Counted from the first letter of the stretch, positions 7,498 to 15,685 are shown. The stretch: 43,322 nt of DNA from Fidelibacterota bacterium (GCA_947476065.1 CANJPG010000023.1:1-43322); one strand, 5' to 3'. Numbers and translations: made by a program. Notes: generated by a model not told the origin, from the letters alone.

Positions 7498-7740
7498 GGG
7501 TTCAATGTCTCCCGGCCGGCCCGCGAAATCGCCTCGCGCGCCGTTTGAAAAGCTCCCTCACCCGGCTTTAATCTAGCCGATAAGAGGCTCTGATTTAACC
7601 AAAAAGCGCCCCAGGCCGCGGGCAGCGGCGGGATCAGAAGGGCATTCTTCTCTGAAGGCGCGCTTGGAGGGTTAAACCATCCAATAGGGTTTTTGGCTGG
7701 CCTTGGCTAGAGCCTTCTTCGGCACCCCTTCTGTGCATTT

Positions 7741-8919
7741 TCACAGGGTCATTTGGAACCGGCTCAAGCCCTTATCGAGATCAGCGATGAGATCGTCCGG
7801 GTCCTCGAGGCCGATGTGCAGGCGAATACCAGGCTCCGGCGCAGTCCAGGGTTTTGCGGTGCGGCCGCCGCTGGGGGAGGCCAGGGCCACCAGGCTTTCG
7901 AAGCCGCCCCACGAATAACCCAGCGGAAACAACTCCAGGCCGTCGACCAGGGCAGCAACGGCCGCCTCCGAGGTCTTCTTGAACACGACGCCCAAGAGGC
8001 CTGAAGCGCCGCTGAAGTCGCGTTTCCACAGGGCATGGCCGGGATCGTCGGGCAAAGCCGGATACAGCACCCGTCCAACCTCGGGCCGACTTTGCAGCCA
8101 GCGCGCCACCTTCAGCGCGTTCTCCTGGTGGCGAGCGAGGCGCACGCCCAGGGTGCGCAGCCCGCGTGTGGCAAGGTAGGCGTCATCGGGCGAGACCGCG
8201 CTGCCGATGGCCCCGGCCGCCTTCTGCACGCCGACAATCGCTTCCGCCGTGCCGGTGATGGTGCCGATCAGCGCATCGGAATGCCCGACGATGTATTTGG
8301 TGCCGGCTTCGATGGACAGATCGGCCCCCAGCGCCAGCGGCTGGCAGAACACCGGACTCGCCCAGGTGTTGTCGACCGCAACCTTGGCGCCGTGTTTGTG
8401 GGCGGCGGCGGCGATGGCGGGGATGTCCTGGACTTCAAAGGTCATTGAGCCGGGCGACTCACAAAACACCAGCGTCGTGTTGGGCTTCAGCAGCCCAGCG
8501 ACTCCCGCACCGATCAAGGGATCGTAGAACGTGGTCTCGACGCCGAAGCTTTTGAGAAAGCCGGTGCAGAAATTGCGCGTGGGTCCGTAGACCGAATCCG
8601 TAACCAGAATGTGATCGCCCGCTTTGACCGCACCGAGGATGGCGAAGGTGCAAGCCGCCAATCCCGACGGCGCCAGCACGGTGTCCGCACCGCCGGCCAA
8701 TGTCGTGACGGCTTCCTGCAGCGTCCAATGAGTGGGCGTGCCGCGCCGGCCGTAATAGAGAACCTTCTCGCGCTGTTTCAGGGCGCGGTCGTCGGCCTCA
8801 TGCATGGCGGCGACGGAATCGAAGATCACCGTCGAGGCGCGCACCACCGGCGTGTTGACCACGCCGGCGTTGCGCTTGTTGTTGAGTCCGCCGCGGACGA
8901 TCTGGGTGTCTTTTTTCAT
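7741..8919 (-). CDS. metC: Cystathionine beta-lyase (PLP-dependent)
   Basis: A 392-residue member of the Cys/Met metabolism PLP family. It splits cystathionine to homocysteine, pyruvate and ammonia in methionine synthesis. YYGRRGTPT (Y55-Y56, R58) supplies phosphate and neighbouring-subunit contacts, PSGLAA lies at about 84-89, and the Schiff-base lysine is K208 in SIEAGTKYIVGHSD. The VGHSD context after the lysine is the MetC type, distinct from gamma-synthases and gamma-lyases. Length is normal. A divergent 89-bp gap to the GH17 gene holds a 19-bp palindrome that may control one or both genes. MetC-family enzymes are promiscuous, so cysteine desulfhydrase activity is also possible. Confidence 0.92.
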   Translation of the reverse strand: MKKDTQIVRGGLNNKRNAGVVNTPVVRASTVIFDSVAAMHEADDRALKQREKVLYYGRRGTPTHWTLQEAVTTLAGGADTVLAPSGLAACTFAILGAVKAGDHILVTDSVYGPTRNFCTGFLKSFGVETTFYDPLIGAGVAGLLKPNTTLVFCESPGSMTFEVQDIPAIAAAAHKHGAKVAVDNTWASPVFCQPLALGADLSIEAGTKYIVGHSDALIGTITGTAEAIVGVQKAAGAIGSAVSPDDAYLATRGLRTLGVRLARHQENALKVARWLQSRPEVGRVLYPALPDDPGHALWKRDFSGASGLLGVVFKKTSEAAVAALVDGLELFPLGYSWGGFESLVALASPSGGRTAKPWTAPEPGIRLHIGLEDPDDLIADLDKGLSRFQMTL

Positions 8920-8952
8920 GTCCAGCTATCGGCAAAAAATAAGGATGGGCCT

Positions 8953-8971
8953 CAAGATATAAGCTATCTTG
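8953..8971. promoter_or_regulatory. 19-bp perfect palindrome between metC and the GH17 gene
   Basis: CAAGATATAAGCTATCTTG consists of 7-bp perfect arms with a 5-bp centre. It lies midway between the divergent metC and GH17 starts, about 35-40 bases from each. The size and position suit an operator for a dimeric repressor. No T run follows, so it is not a terminator. I cannot assign the cognate regulator. Confidence 0.5.
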
Positions 8972-9008
8972 TGTTTGCATGCGAGACGGGCGTGCTTTCG
9001 GAGATGCC

Positions 9009-9896
9009 ATGCGCCGCTTTCAGAAATTTATTCTCCTGATGCTGATGGGCGCGGTATGCACGGTTGCGTTGGCCGCGGAGCCGCGCAAAGTCATGAGCCT
9101 GTCTTACAATCCCTCCGGCGTGATGATTCAGAGCCAGCTTGAAAAAGGCATATCCGAAACCGCGATCCGCACCGACCTCGAACGCCTCGCCCCCTACACC
9201 GTTGGGATCCGCACCTATTCCCTCGAATACGGTCTCGATCGTGTACCGGCAATCACGAAAGACTTGGGCCTTAAGCTGTCGCTTGGCTTGTGGCTAGGCC
9301 GCGACAAGGCCAAGAATGCCTCCGAAATCAAACACGCCATCGGCATCATCAATACCTACGGCGCCAATATCGAGCGCGTCTATGTCGGCAACGAAGCCGT
9401 CATCCGCGGCGACCTGAGTGCCGGCGAAGTAGCGGCCTATATCAAGCAGGTGAAAGCCGCGGTGCCGGCCATCAACGTTCCCTTCGGCACCGCCGAGCCG
9501 TGGCACGTCTGGTTGAAGCATCCCGAGCTGGCGGCAGCTTCAGATTTCATCGGCGCGCATCTGTTCGGCTATTGGGACGGCGTGCCGGCCATCGATGCGG
9601 TCAACTACCTCGACAAGCGCTTCGACGAGTTGCAGGCGGCATTTCCCGCCAAGACCGTGATCATCTCCGAGACCGGCTGGCCCACGGGCGGTTCGGTGCA
9701 TCAGGCCGCCGTGCCGTCGCTGGCCACGCGCGCCGGTTACGTGCGCCAGTTCCTGCAGCGCGCCGCACGCAAGATGTACGACTACAATATCGTCGAGGCC
9801 TTCGATCAGCCGTGGAAAGCGCCGGAAGAAAAAGGCGCGGTATGGGGCCTGTTCAGCGACGACGGCAAACCCACGTTTAATTTCTTCGCGCCCTGA
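9009..9896 (+). CDS. Secreted glycoside hydrolase family 17 (beta-1,3-glucanase-like)
   Basis: A 295-residue protein with a signal peptide (MRRFQKFILLMLMGAVCTV, cleavage near LAA-EP) and one TIM-barrel domain. The GH17 catalytic pair is visible: acid/base E129 in VGNEA and nucleophile E221 in ISETGWPTGG; SLGLWLG at about 91-97 is another family block. Bacterial GH17 proteins hydrolyse or transglycosylate beta-1,3-glucans, and some act on periplasmic or cyclic glucans. There is no fused glycosyltransferase here. The start at 9009 is preferred because GGAG lies 5 bases upstream and it begins a clean signal peptide; an ATG 30 bases earlier would add a polar stretch before it. It is divergent from metC and converges on tetR with a 3-bp gap. 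Confidence 0.88.
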   Translation: MRRFQKFILLMLMGAVCTVALAAEPRKVMSLSYNPSGVMIQSQLEKGISETAIRTDLERLAPYTVGIRTYSLEYGLDRVPAITKDLGLKLSLGLWLGRDKAKNASEIKHAIGIINTYGANIERVYVGNEAVIRGDLSAGEVAAYIKQVKAAVPAINVPFGTAEPWHVWLKHPELAAASDFIGAHLFGYWDGVPAIDAVNYLDKRFDELQAAFPAKTVIISETGWPTGGSVHQAAVPSLATRAGYVRQFLQRAARKMYDYNIVEAFDQPWKAPEEKGAVWGLFSDDGKPTFNFFAP

Positions 9897-9899
9897 CTC

Positions 9900-10571
9900 T
9901 CAGGCGCCGTAAACCTTGAGGAACAGATCGACGACGCCGTCGATGCGCCGTTCAATGGCCTCGCGCGAAGTTTGCTGCAGGACGCCGCAGGCATTCCGCA
10001 GGGCCGTGTCGGCGCACACCAGGCTGCGGAAATGTTCGGTGGCGACAGTGGTGTCGTCGATTTTCAAGCGGCCGGCTGCTACTTCCGTCTCGAGATAAGC
10101 AACGAGGATGCCGCGCGACGTATCGGGGCCCTTGGCGAACAGGGCCTGGGTGAGCTCAGGGTACTTGCCGCCTTCAGCCAGCATCATGCGAAAGGCGCCC
10201 GAACACTCGCGCGAGCGCTCCAATGCATCCAGGCGCAGCCCGTATTCCTTCAAAGCCGCGCGCGGATCGCCGTGGTGACTCATGGCATCCTGCAAGGGCG
10301 CGGTGATCATGGCGGTGACCTCGCCGACGAGCGCTTCCCACAGACCCTGCTTGTTGCCGAACAGCTGATAGAGCGTGGCCAGGGAACCGCCGGAGGTGGC
10401 GACAATCTCCTCGAGCGACGTGGCGGCATAGCCTTTGGATAGGAACAGCGCCTTGGCCGCATCCATGATCGCCTGGCGGCGCGCGTCGGGCGATAGACGC
10501 CGGTCCCAGCCGCGCACCTTGGCCGGCTTTGCATCCTCACGCTTTGCGTCCAACGCATGCGGGCTATTCAT
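9900..10571 (-). CDS. TetR/AcrR-family transcriptional regulator
   Basis: A 223-residue one-component repressor. The N-terminal helix-turn-helix spans about residues 30-80 (ARRQAIMDAAKALFLSKGY, then EEIVATSGGSLATLYQLFGNKQGL), the classic TetR pattern. The C-terminal ligand domain ends in the TetR_C-like VCADTALRNACG segment. It is divergent from a small membrane ORF and a FlK-like thioesterase. A GTAA-N6-TTAC inverted repeat at about 10619-10640 in the shared gap is the likely operator, so the regulator probably controls itself and the thioesterase unit. The ligand is unknown; a fatty or acyl-CoA-type effector is only a guess from the neighbour. Confidence 0.93.
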   Translation of the reverse strand: MNSPHALDAKREDAKPAKVRGWDRRLSPDARRQAIMDAAKALFLSKGYAATSLEEIVATSGGSLATLYQLFGNKQGLWEALVGEVTAMITAPLQDAMSHHGDPRAALKEYGLRLDALERSRECSGAFRMMLAEGGKYPELTQALFAKGPDTSRGILVAYLETEVAAGRLKIDDTTVATEHFRSLVCADTALRNACGVLQQTSREAIERRIDGVVDLFLKVYGA

Positions 10572-10618
10572 AAAGGGACCTTGTCATCGCGGCCTACCCG
10601 GGGCACTTAGCGGTGGAA

Positions 10619-10640
10619 TACGTAACGACAATTACAGTAC
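10619..10640. promoter_or_regulatory. Candidate TetR operator
   Basis: GTAA (10622-10625) and TTAC (10632-10635) face each other across six bases. Outer TAC and GTA arms extend the symmetry with one extra base on the right side. It lies about 50 bases upstream of the TetR start and 25 bases ahead of the small ORF start, as expected for an autoregulatory TetR site. Confidence 0.45.
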
Positions 10641-10663
10641 ACAAAGCCGGCGTCGCCGCCGAT

Positions 10664-10816
10664 ATGAATATGGCCGTTAGACTGTTGAATTTAAAGATGC
10701 ATTCTGAGCACTCTGCGTTGCTTAGCGGGGGCCTCGTACGGGTCGCGCGCGGGGCGCTATTGTTTTTGACGGGCGCACTGGCCCTGGCGGTCTTTGTCGC
10801 GACCGTGCCGCGCTAG
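10664..10816 (+). CDS. Possible small single-pass membrane protein
   Basis: A 50-residue frame, MNMAVRLLNLKMHS... with one hydrophobic helix near the C-terminus (ARGALLFLTGALALAVFVATV) and a final PR. No clear ribosome-binding site precedes 10664 or the internal ATG at 10697. Even so, the frame ends 26 bases before the thioesterase start and the TetR operator sits just ahead, which fits a two-gene unit. The hydrophobic segment could be chance in GC-rich DNA, so coding status is uncertain. Confidence 0.35.
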   Translation: MNMAVRLLNLKMHSEHSALLSGGLVRVARGALLFLTGALALAVFVATVPR

Positions 10817-10842
10817 CGGTTCATATCCGAGGGACCTTTGTC

Positions 10843-11274
10843 ATGCGCTCCGATCTGCCACTCGGCCTTAAGTACAGTCAAAGCATCGTTGTTACATCGG
10901 GCATGACCGCCGAGACCATCTCCAAGCTGTTCGGCGTGGAGGGCTTTGTGCCCGTGCTGGCGACCGCCGGGATGATCGTCTTCATGGAGCTGACCTGTGC
11001 GGCAGCCGTGAAGCCGTTCCTGGACAACGGTGAAGAAACCGTCGGCACCCGCGTGGACATGAGCCACATCGCGGCGACCCCTGTCGGCATGCGCGTGACG
11101 GCTGAGGTCGAACTGATCGAAATCCAGGACCGCAAATTGCGCTTTAAGGTGCTGTGTCGTGACGAACAGGATGTCATCGGCGAGGGCTTCCACGAACGCG
11201 GCGTGATCTATGGACCCAAGTTCCGTGCCCGCCTCGAAGCCAAGAGCCTCGCCGCGAAGGGCGTCAAAGCCTAA
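10843..11274 (+). CDS. FlK-like hotdog-fold thioesterase
   Basis: A 143-residue single hotdog domain. The active-site residues described for the fluoroacetyl-CoA thioesterase FlK (T42, E50, H76) line up with T41 (ATAGM), E49 (FMEL) and H75 (DMSHIAATPVG). The G-x-x-V-x-x-x-H segment that holds the acyl-CoA is present. Fluoroacetate is not implied: this family is widespread and mostly untested, and general acyl-CoA housekeeping is likelier. GAGGGA lies upstream of the ATG. It probably falls under the divergent TetR regulator and converges on the EpmC-like gene, sharing the bases CTAA with its stop codon. Confidence 0.85.
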   Translation: MRSDLPLGLKYSQSIVVTSGMTAETISKLFGVEGFVPVLATAGMIVFMELTCAAAVKPFLDNGEETVGTRVDMSHIAATPVGMRVTAEVELIEIQDRKLRFKVLCRDEQDVIGEGFHERGVIYGPKFRARLEAKSLAAKGVKA

Positions 11275-11894
11275 ATTTTCGCTGCTTGAATCTGGGGGCG
11301 GCCGTTTTCGTCGATGAGACCGCGTTCACGCAATGCGCCAAGACAGGCGATGAAATGCTCTCGCGTATGGGGGCGCTCGTACAACTCCAGCCAGTTCTGT
11401 TCGGCGAAAGCCAGCACCGCCGGCTCGCCGTGTTCGGTCTCCCATAAAATGCCGAGCAGAGAGGCCAGATTTTCCTCCTGCTCTCGGGTCGCGTCATCAA
11501 CGCAGACCGCACTATTGGCCTCGGTGATGCGCCCGGTCTCGGGGCCGGCACCGACACCGAAGTCATAAAGTCCGCGGCGCGTGAGCGGCGCGATTTGCCA
11601 GTGGGCGATTTCATGGAACACCACGCTGGTTTCCGATCGGGTGCGGATGACGGCACCATCCCACGAGAAGGCCAGCGCGGGATCTTCATCCAGTGTGGGA
11701 ATGCCCATGCGCTGCGCGAGCTCGATGGCCTTCTGCCGGCCGGCGTGCAGATCGGCGGTAAAGTTGGGGCAGAAGGCGCGCGTCGCCGCGATGCGGCGGA
11801 AGACCGCGCGGGCCATCGAATCATGCGCGAGCCCGGCGTCGAAGGCGTCGAGGATCTTGGCGAAGGTCTCAGCGTCGAGGGGCGTCAAAATCAT
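11271..11894 (-). CDS. EpmC-like protein (elongation factor P hydroxylase family), putative
   Basis: A 207-residue soluble protein whose core VVFHEIAHWQIAPLTRRGL, then YDFGVGAGPETGR, resembles the EpmC (YfcM) signature HEISHWCIAG-x-x-RR-x-LVDFG-x-x-x-x-PDGR. H94, E95 and H98 form an HExxH metal site. In Escherichia coli EpmC hydroxylates the modified lysine of elongation factor P. The rest of the protein diverges, with acidic EE about 45 residues after the HExxH and a helical C-terminus. The alternative reading is a generic zincin-like metal protein. No efp, epmA or epmB lies in the window. The gene lies next to the nuclease-like gene on the same strand with a 37-bp gap. Confidence 0.6.
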   Translation of the reverse strand: MILTPLDAETFAKILDAFDAGLAHDSMARAVFRRIAATRAFCPNFTADLHAGRQKAIELAQRMGIPTLDEDPALAFSWDGAVIRTRSETSVVFHEIAHWQIAPLTRRGLYDFGVGAGPETGRITEANSAVCVDDATREQEENLASLLGILWETEHGEPAVLAFAEQNWLELYERPHTREHFIACLGALRERGLIDENGRPQIQAAKI

Positions 11895-11931
11895 CGCGTG
11901 GTCTTAGCTGACGCCGCAATTGGCGTCCAGA

Positions 11932-12756
11932 TCACGGCCCAATGTCGGCCTCGATCTGTTCGGGATGGGTGACGTCGATGACCGGCCCGTTGTAGGACCT
12001 GATATATCCCCGCACCCGAATGACTTTTCCTTTGAAGGTCAGCGGATCGATTTTGGCTTTGGTAAACATCGGCATCGCCTCGGGGGCAATGCTCGCGGTG
12101 AAATCGCTGCGGTAGTCGCCGCCGAAATTGAGATAGACCCGGCCCTGCACCTTGGCCGCGCTGGTCACACGGCCTTCGACGATCTGAAACGTGCCCGCGT
12201 CCTTGCCGAGTTTGTCGGGATCGGTGGTGCGGAGTGCATAGAATGCATCAGCCCAGATGCCGCGTTTGGCCGCACGCGCTTGGCGCTCGGCGGCAAACAA
12301 TTCGGCGGTGAGTTGGCGATTGTCGGGGAAGGTGTAAACCCGCGCATATCCTTGGCGCAGCATCTCTTCCTGAATCCACAGGCCGTCATCGCGGACAATA
12401 TGCGCGAGGATGCGGCCGTTGCGGTCTTTGGCTGTGGCTCCCAGCCGCAGAGTGACCGTATGTCCTTTGACGAGCTCGACCAGCGCCGCCCGCGCGGTCT
12501 CCGCCAGCGGCCACGTTGCGAAACCTTTGCGGCCGAGAGGCAGCTTCGGTCCCTGCATGCCGACCAGGCGCATATCAGTCGCGCCGCCATCTAGGCGTAA
12601 GGTATCCGCGTCGACGACAGTTTTGACCGCACCATGACCGCCATCGGGCAGCGTATCGGGTGTGGCCGCAGTCGCGGAGGCCGCGATCAACAGCACGCCC
12701 GCAACCAGCACCTGAATAAGCCCGCGATTACACAAGAACATGCGCAAGTTTTTCAC
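11932..12756 (-). CDS. Secreted staphylococcal-nuclease-fold (thermonuclease family) protein
   Basis: A 274-residue protein with a signal peptide (about residues 1-30, ending AASATAA) and one SNase-like OB-fold domain at about 40-170. VDADTLRL (metal-side Asp), MRLVGMQGPKLPLGR and DRNGRILAHI line up with the S. aureus nuclease motifs around D21, R35-E43 and R87. The VDTPET block is MQGPK here, so the acids equivalent to D40 and E43 are missing while both arginines remain. Nuclease activity is therefore doubtful. A C-terminal 90-residue extension (FTKAKIDPLTFKGKVIRVRG) may be a second small domain. The start is GTG at 12756; ATG at 12741 is an alternative. It is divergent from the DUF1800 gene. 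Confidence 0.85.
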   Translation of the reverse strand: MKNLRMFLCNRGLIQVLVAGVLLIAASATAATPDTLPDGGHGAVKTVVDADTLRLDGGATDMRLVGMQGPKLPLGRKGFATWPLAETARAALVELVKGHTVTLRLGATAKDRNGRILAHIVRDDGLWIQEEMLRQGYARVYTFPDNRQLTAELFAAERQARAAKRGIWADAFYALRTTDPDKLGKDAGTFQIVEGRVTSAAKVQGRVYLNFGGDYRSDFTASIAPEAMPMFTKAKIDPLTFKGKVIRVRGYIRSYNGPVIDVTHPEQIEADIGP

Positions 12757-12874
12757 ATTATGGCAGGCAGCGTCGAGGCCGCAGGAAAGCCCCGGGATCT
12801 TACGTCTTCTTAACTGACGCGGGCACGGAGAAGCGGCTCAGACATGTTACGCTTGCGCATGGTGAGGTGAAGCG

Positions 12875-14428
12875 ATGACGACCTCTGCAGCTCTTGCCCG
12901 TAACATCAGCGACCGCCTCGGTTTCGGTCCACGGCCCGGCGACCTGGCGGCGATCACGCACATGGGCGCAGAGCGCTGGATCGAACAGCAGCTTCACCCG
13001 CAATCCATCCCGCTGTCGCGCGACCTCACGGCACGTTTGGCCGACATGCCGGCCTTGAGCCTGACGCCCTTTGAAGCCTTACGCACCTATGGCCCGGCGG
13101 CCGCACGCGGGCCCGACGGCAAGGTCGATCCTGAACGCCAGAAAGAACTTCGCGTGCAGGCGCGCTTCATTCCGGCACAGGCCGTGGAAGCGCGCCTGGT
13201 GCGCGCTGTAGAAAGTCCGCGCCAGCTCGAAGAGGCGCTGGTGGATTTCTGGTTCAACCATTTCAACGTCTTTGTCGGCAAAGGCCTGGATGGGCTGTGG
13301 ATCACCTCTTACGACGAGGATGCGATCCGCCCCCACGTGCTGGGTCGCTTCCGCGATCTGCTGGGCGCAACGGCACATCATCCGGCGATGCTGTTCTATC
13401 TCGACAACTGGCAGAATAGCGCGGCGGGCCGCCCAGGGGCGCGCGGCGCTTTCAAAGGTCTAAACGAAAATTACGCGCGCGAGCTGATGGAGCTGCACAC
13501 CTTGGGTGTCGATGGCGGCTACAGCCAGGACGACATCATCGCGCTGGCCAGAATTCTGACCGGCTGGGGCTTCGGCGGACGCGGCGGCGATGGGCCGGGC
13601 GGCATGGAGACGGCTCCTCGCCCCCCGCGCGAACGCCTGAAACTCGCGCGCCAAATCCGCCAGACCGGCGGATTCATCTTCAGCGAAGAACGCCACGATT
13701 TTTCCGACAAGACTTTCTTGGGACATACCATAAAAGGCCGCGGCGAAGCCGAGGGCGACGACGCGCTCGATATCCTAGCCTTGCATCCCGCCACCGCGCG
13801 TCACATCTCGTTCAAGCTGGCACAGTATTTCCTCGCCGATACACCCGAGCCGGCGGTGGTGGACGGCATGAGCAGGACATTCCAGAAGTCGGGCGGCGAT
13901 ATCACCGCGGTGCTGAAGGCCTTGTTCGCCAGTAAAGCGTTCCTCGATCCTGCCGGCTACGGCACGAAATTCAAGACGCCGCTACGCTACGCCGTCTCGG
14001 CGGTGCGCGCGACGGGACAGCCCTTGAAAAACTTTCGCCCGCTGGTTGGCGTCCTCACGCAACTGGGACAGGCACCCTACGCCTGTCAAACACCCGATGG
14101 CTACAAATGCACCGAAGACGCCTGGCTCAACGCCGACGCCATGACCCGGCGCATCACCTTCGCCATTGCACTGTGCGCCGGACGCCTGCCGTTGCAAAGT
14201 GATCCGCCCGACAAGCCCTTGCCCATCAGGCAAAGTCAGCGCGTGGCCGACCAGGCTGCGCAACAGATGGAGAATGCGCCGGTGCGCGGCCCTGCGGTCG
14301 ATGCGGCACAACTCGCCGAGACGTTGGGCCAGCATTTCTCGGACAATACCCGCGCCGCCATCGATGCCGCGCAGCCGGAGTTGCGCGCATCCTTGATGCT
14401 GGGCGGTCCCGAATTCATGCGTTGTTAG
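12875..14428 (+). CDS. DUF1800 family protein
   Basis: A 517-residue protein of the DUF1800 family, almost always encoded next to a DUF1501 protein, as here. Family blocks visible are RLGFGPRPGDL (about 14-24), ALVDFWFNHFNVF (about 121-133), ENYARELMELHTLGV (about 198-212) and ILTGWGF. There is no clear signal peptide. The function is unknown; the family has been linked to cell-envelope or secreted-polymer processes in several bacteria, but not biochemically. AGGTGAAG lies just before the ATG. The stop lies 11 bases before the DUF1501 start, so the two form an operon. Confidence 0.92.
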   Translation: MTTSAALARNISDRLGFGPRPGDLAAITHMGAERWIEQQLHPQSIPLSRDLTARLADMPALSLTPFEALRTYGPAAARGPDGKVDPERQKELRVQARFIPAQAVEARLVRAVESPRQLEEALVDFWFNHFNVFVGKGLDGLWITSYDEDAIRPHVLGRFRDLLGATAHHPAMLFYLDNWQNSAAGRPGARGAFKGLNENYARELMELHTLGVDGGYSQDDIIALARILTGWGFGGRGGDGPGGMETAPRPPRERLKLARQIRQTGGFIFSEERHDFSDKTFLGHTIKGRGEAEGDDALDILALHPATARHISFKLAQYFLADTPEPAVVDGMSRTFQKSGGDITAVLKALFASKAFLDPAGYGTKFKTPLRYAVSAVRATGQPLKNFRPLVGVLTQLGQAPYACQTPDGYKCTEDAWLNADAMTRRITFAIALCAGRLPLQSDPPDKPLPIRQSQRVADQAAQQMENAPVRGPAVDAAQLAETLGQHFSDNTRAAIDAAQPELRASLMLGGPEFMRC

Positions 14429-14439
14429 GAGTGCACATC

Positions 14440-15678
14440 ATGCACGCGATCAATCGCCGCGATGTCTTGGCCCTGGGCGCTGCCGGTCTTTGCGCTGGCC
14501 TCGTCAAGCTCGGCCCCGCCGCTTGGGCTGCAACAGGTGCCGCGAACAAGCGTCTGGTCGTGGTCTTCTTGCGCGGCGCGGTCGATGGCTTGAATATCGT
14601 CGTGCCCCACGGCGAGGAAGCCTATTACCTCGCCCGCCCGACCATCGCCATCCCGCGCCCGGGCAGCGAGATGGGAGCCATCGACCTCGACGGTCACTTC
14701 GGCCTGCATCCGGCACTCTCGGCCCTGAAGCCCTTTTGGGACGAGCGCAGCCTCGCCTTTGTGCAGGCTTCGGGATCTCCGGACATCACGCGGTCGCATT
14801 TCGATGCCCAGGACTACATGGAGAGCGGCACGCCGGGCCGCAAAACCACCGCCGACGGCTGGATGAACCGGCTGCTGACCCAGCTGCCCGGCCCCCATGC
14901 GCCGACCTCGGCCTTGAGTTTCGGCCCGACGCTGCCGCGCATCATGGCGGGACCGGCGAGTATCGCCAATGTGCCCTTGGGCCGCGCCGCCACCGCGCAA
15001 TTGCCCCTCGACCGCCCCCTGATCAATGCCGCCTTCGACAAGCTGTATGCCAGCAACGATTCCCTGAGCCGCGCCTATCAGGAGGGCATCGCCTCGCACA
15101 AGAAAGTCATGACCGATCTGCAGACCGAGATGATGGAAGCCGACAATGGCGCGCCGTCGGCCATCGGCTTTGCGCAGGACACCGAGCACCTCGCGCGATT
15201 GATCACGCAAAACCCCGCCGTAGAGCTTGCGTTCTTCGCCCTTGGCGGCTGGGACACCCACGTCAACCAGGGTGCTGCCGAAGGCCAGCTTGCCCAGCGC
15301 TTAAAGCCGCTGGGCGAAGGTCTCGCCGGGCTCGCCAAGGGGCTGGGGCCGTCGTACCGCGACACCGTCATTCTCGTGGTCTCGGAGTTCGGGCGCACGG
15401 TGCATGAAAACGGCAACCGCGGCACTGACCATGGCCACGGCAATGTCATGTGGGTCATGGGCGGGCCCGTCAGCGGCGGCAAGGTTTACGGCGCCTGGCC
15501 GGGCCTCGCCGGCGAAGACCTCTACGAAGGCCGCGACCTGCCAATCACCACCGATTTCCGGAGCGTCGTGAAATCCATCCTGGCCGCTCACCTGAACCTG
15601 AACACGGACCAGGCCGAAGCTGTGCTGCCCGGCGCGCCGGCGGCAACCGGCGACATCACGGCGTTGATCGGCACCTGA
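14440..15678 (+). CDS. DUF1501 family protein with twin-arginine-type signal
   Basis: A 412-residue protein of the DUF1501 (sulfatase-like alkaline-phosphatase-fold) family. The N-terminus MHAINRRDVLALGAAGLCAG has a twin arginine (R6-R7) followed by a hydrophobic core and an AWAA cleavage region, so folded export through Tat is likely. Typical blocks are VVVFLRGAVDGLN, FDAQDYMESGTPG, GGWDTHVNQGA, VSEFGRTVHENGN and GTDHGHGN. The last three resemble metal-site blocks of the alkaline phosphatase fold. No substrate is known. The start at 14440 is chosen for AGGAG at 14427-14431 and the Tat motif. It pairs with the DUF1800 gene and ends at a strong hairpin. Confidence 0.92.
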   Translation: MHAINRRDVLALGAAGLCAGLVKLGPAAWAATGAANKRLVVVFLRGAVDGLNIVVPHGEEAYYLARPTIAIPRPGSEMGAIDLDGHFGLHPALSALKPFWDERSLAFVQASGSPDITRSHFDAQDYMESGTPGRKTTADGWMNRLLTQLPGPHAPTSALSFGPTLPRIMAGPASIANVPLGRAATAQLPLDRPLINAAFDKLYASNDSLSRAYQEGIASHKKVMTDLQTEMMEADNGAPSAIGFAQDTEHLARLITQNPAVELAFFALGGWDTHVNQGAAEGQLAQRLKPLGEGLAGLAKGLGPSYRDTVILVVSEFGRTVHENGNRGTDHGHGNVMWVMGGPVSGGKVYGAWPGLAGEDLYEGRDLPITTDFRSVVKSILAAHLNLNTDQAEAVLPGAPAATGDITALIGT

Positions 15679-15685
15679 CACAGCA

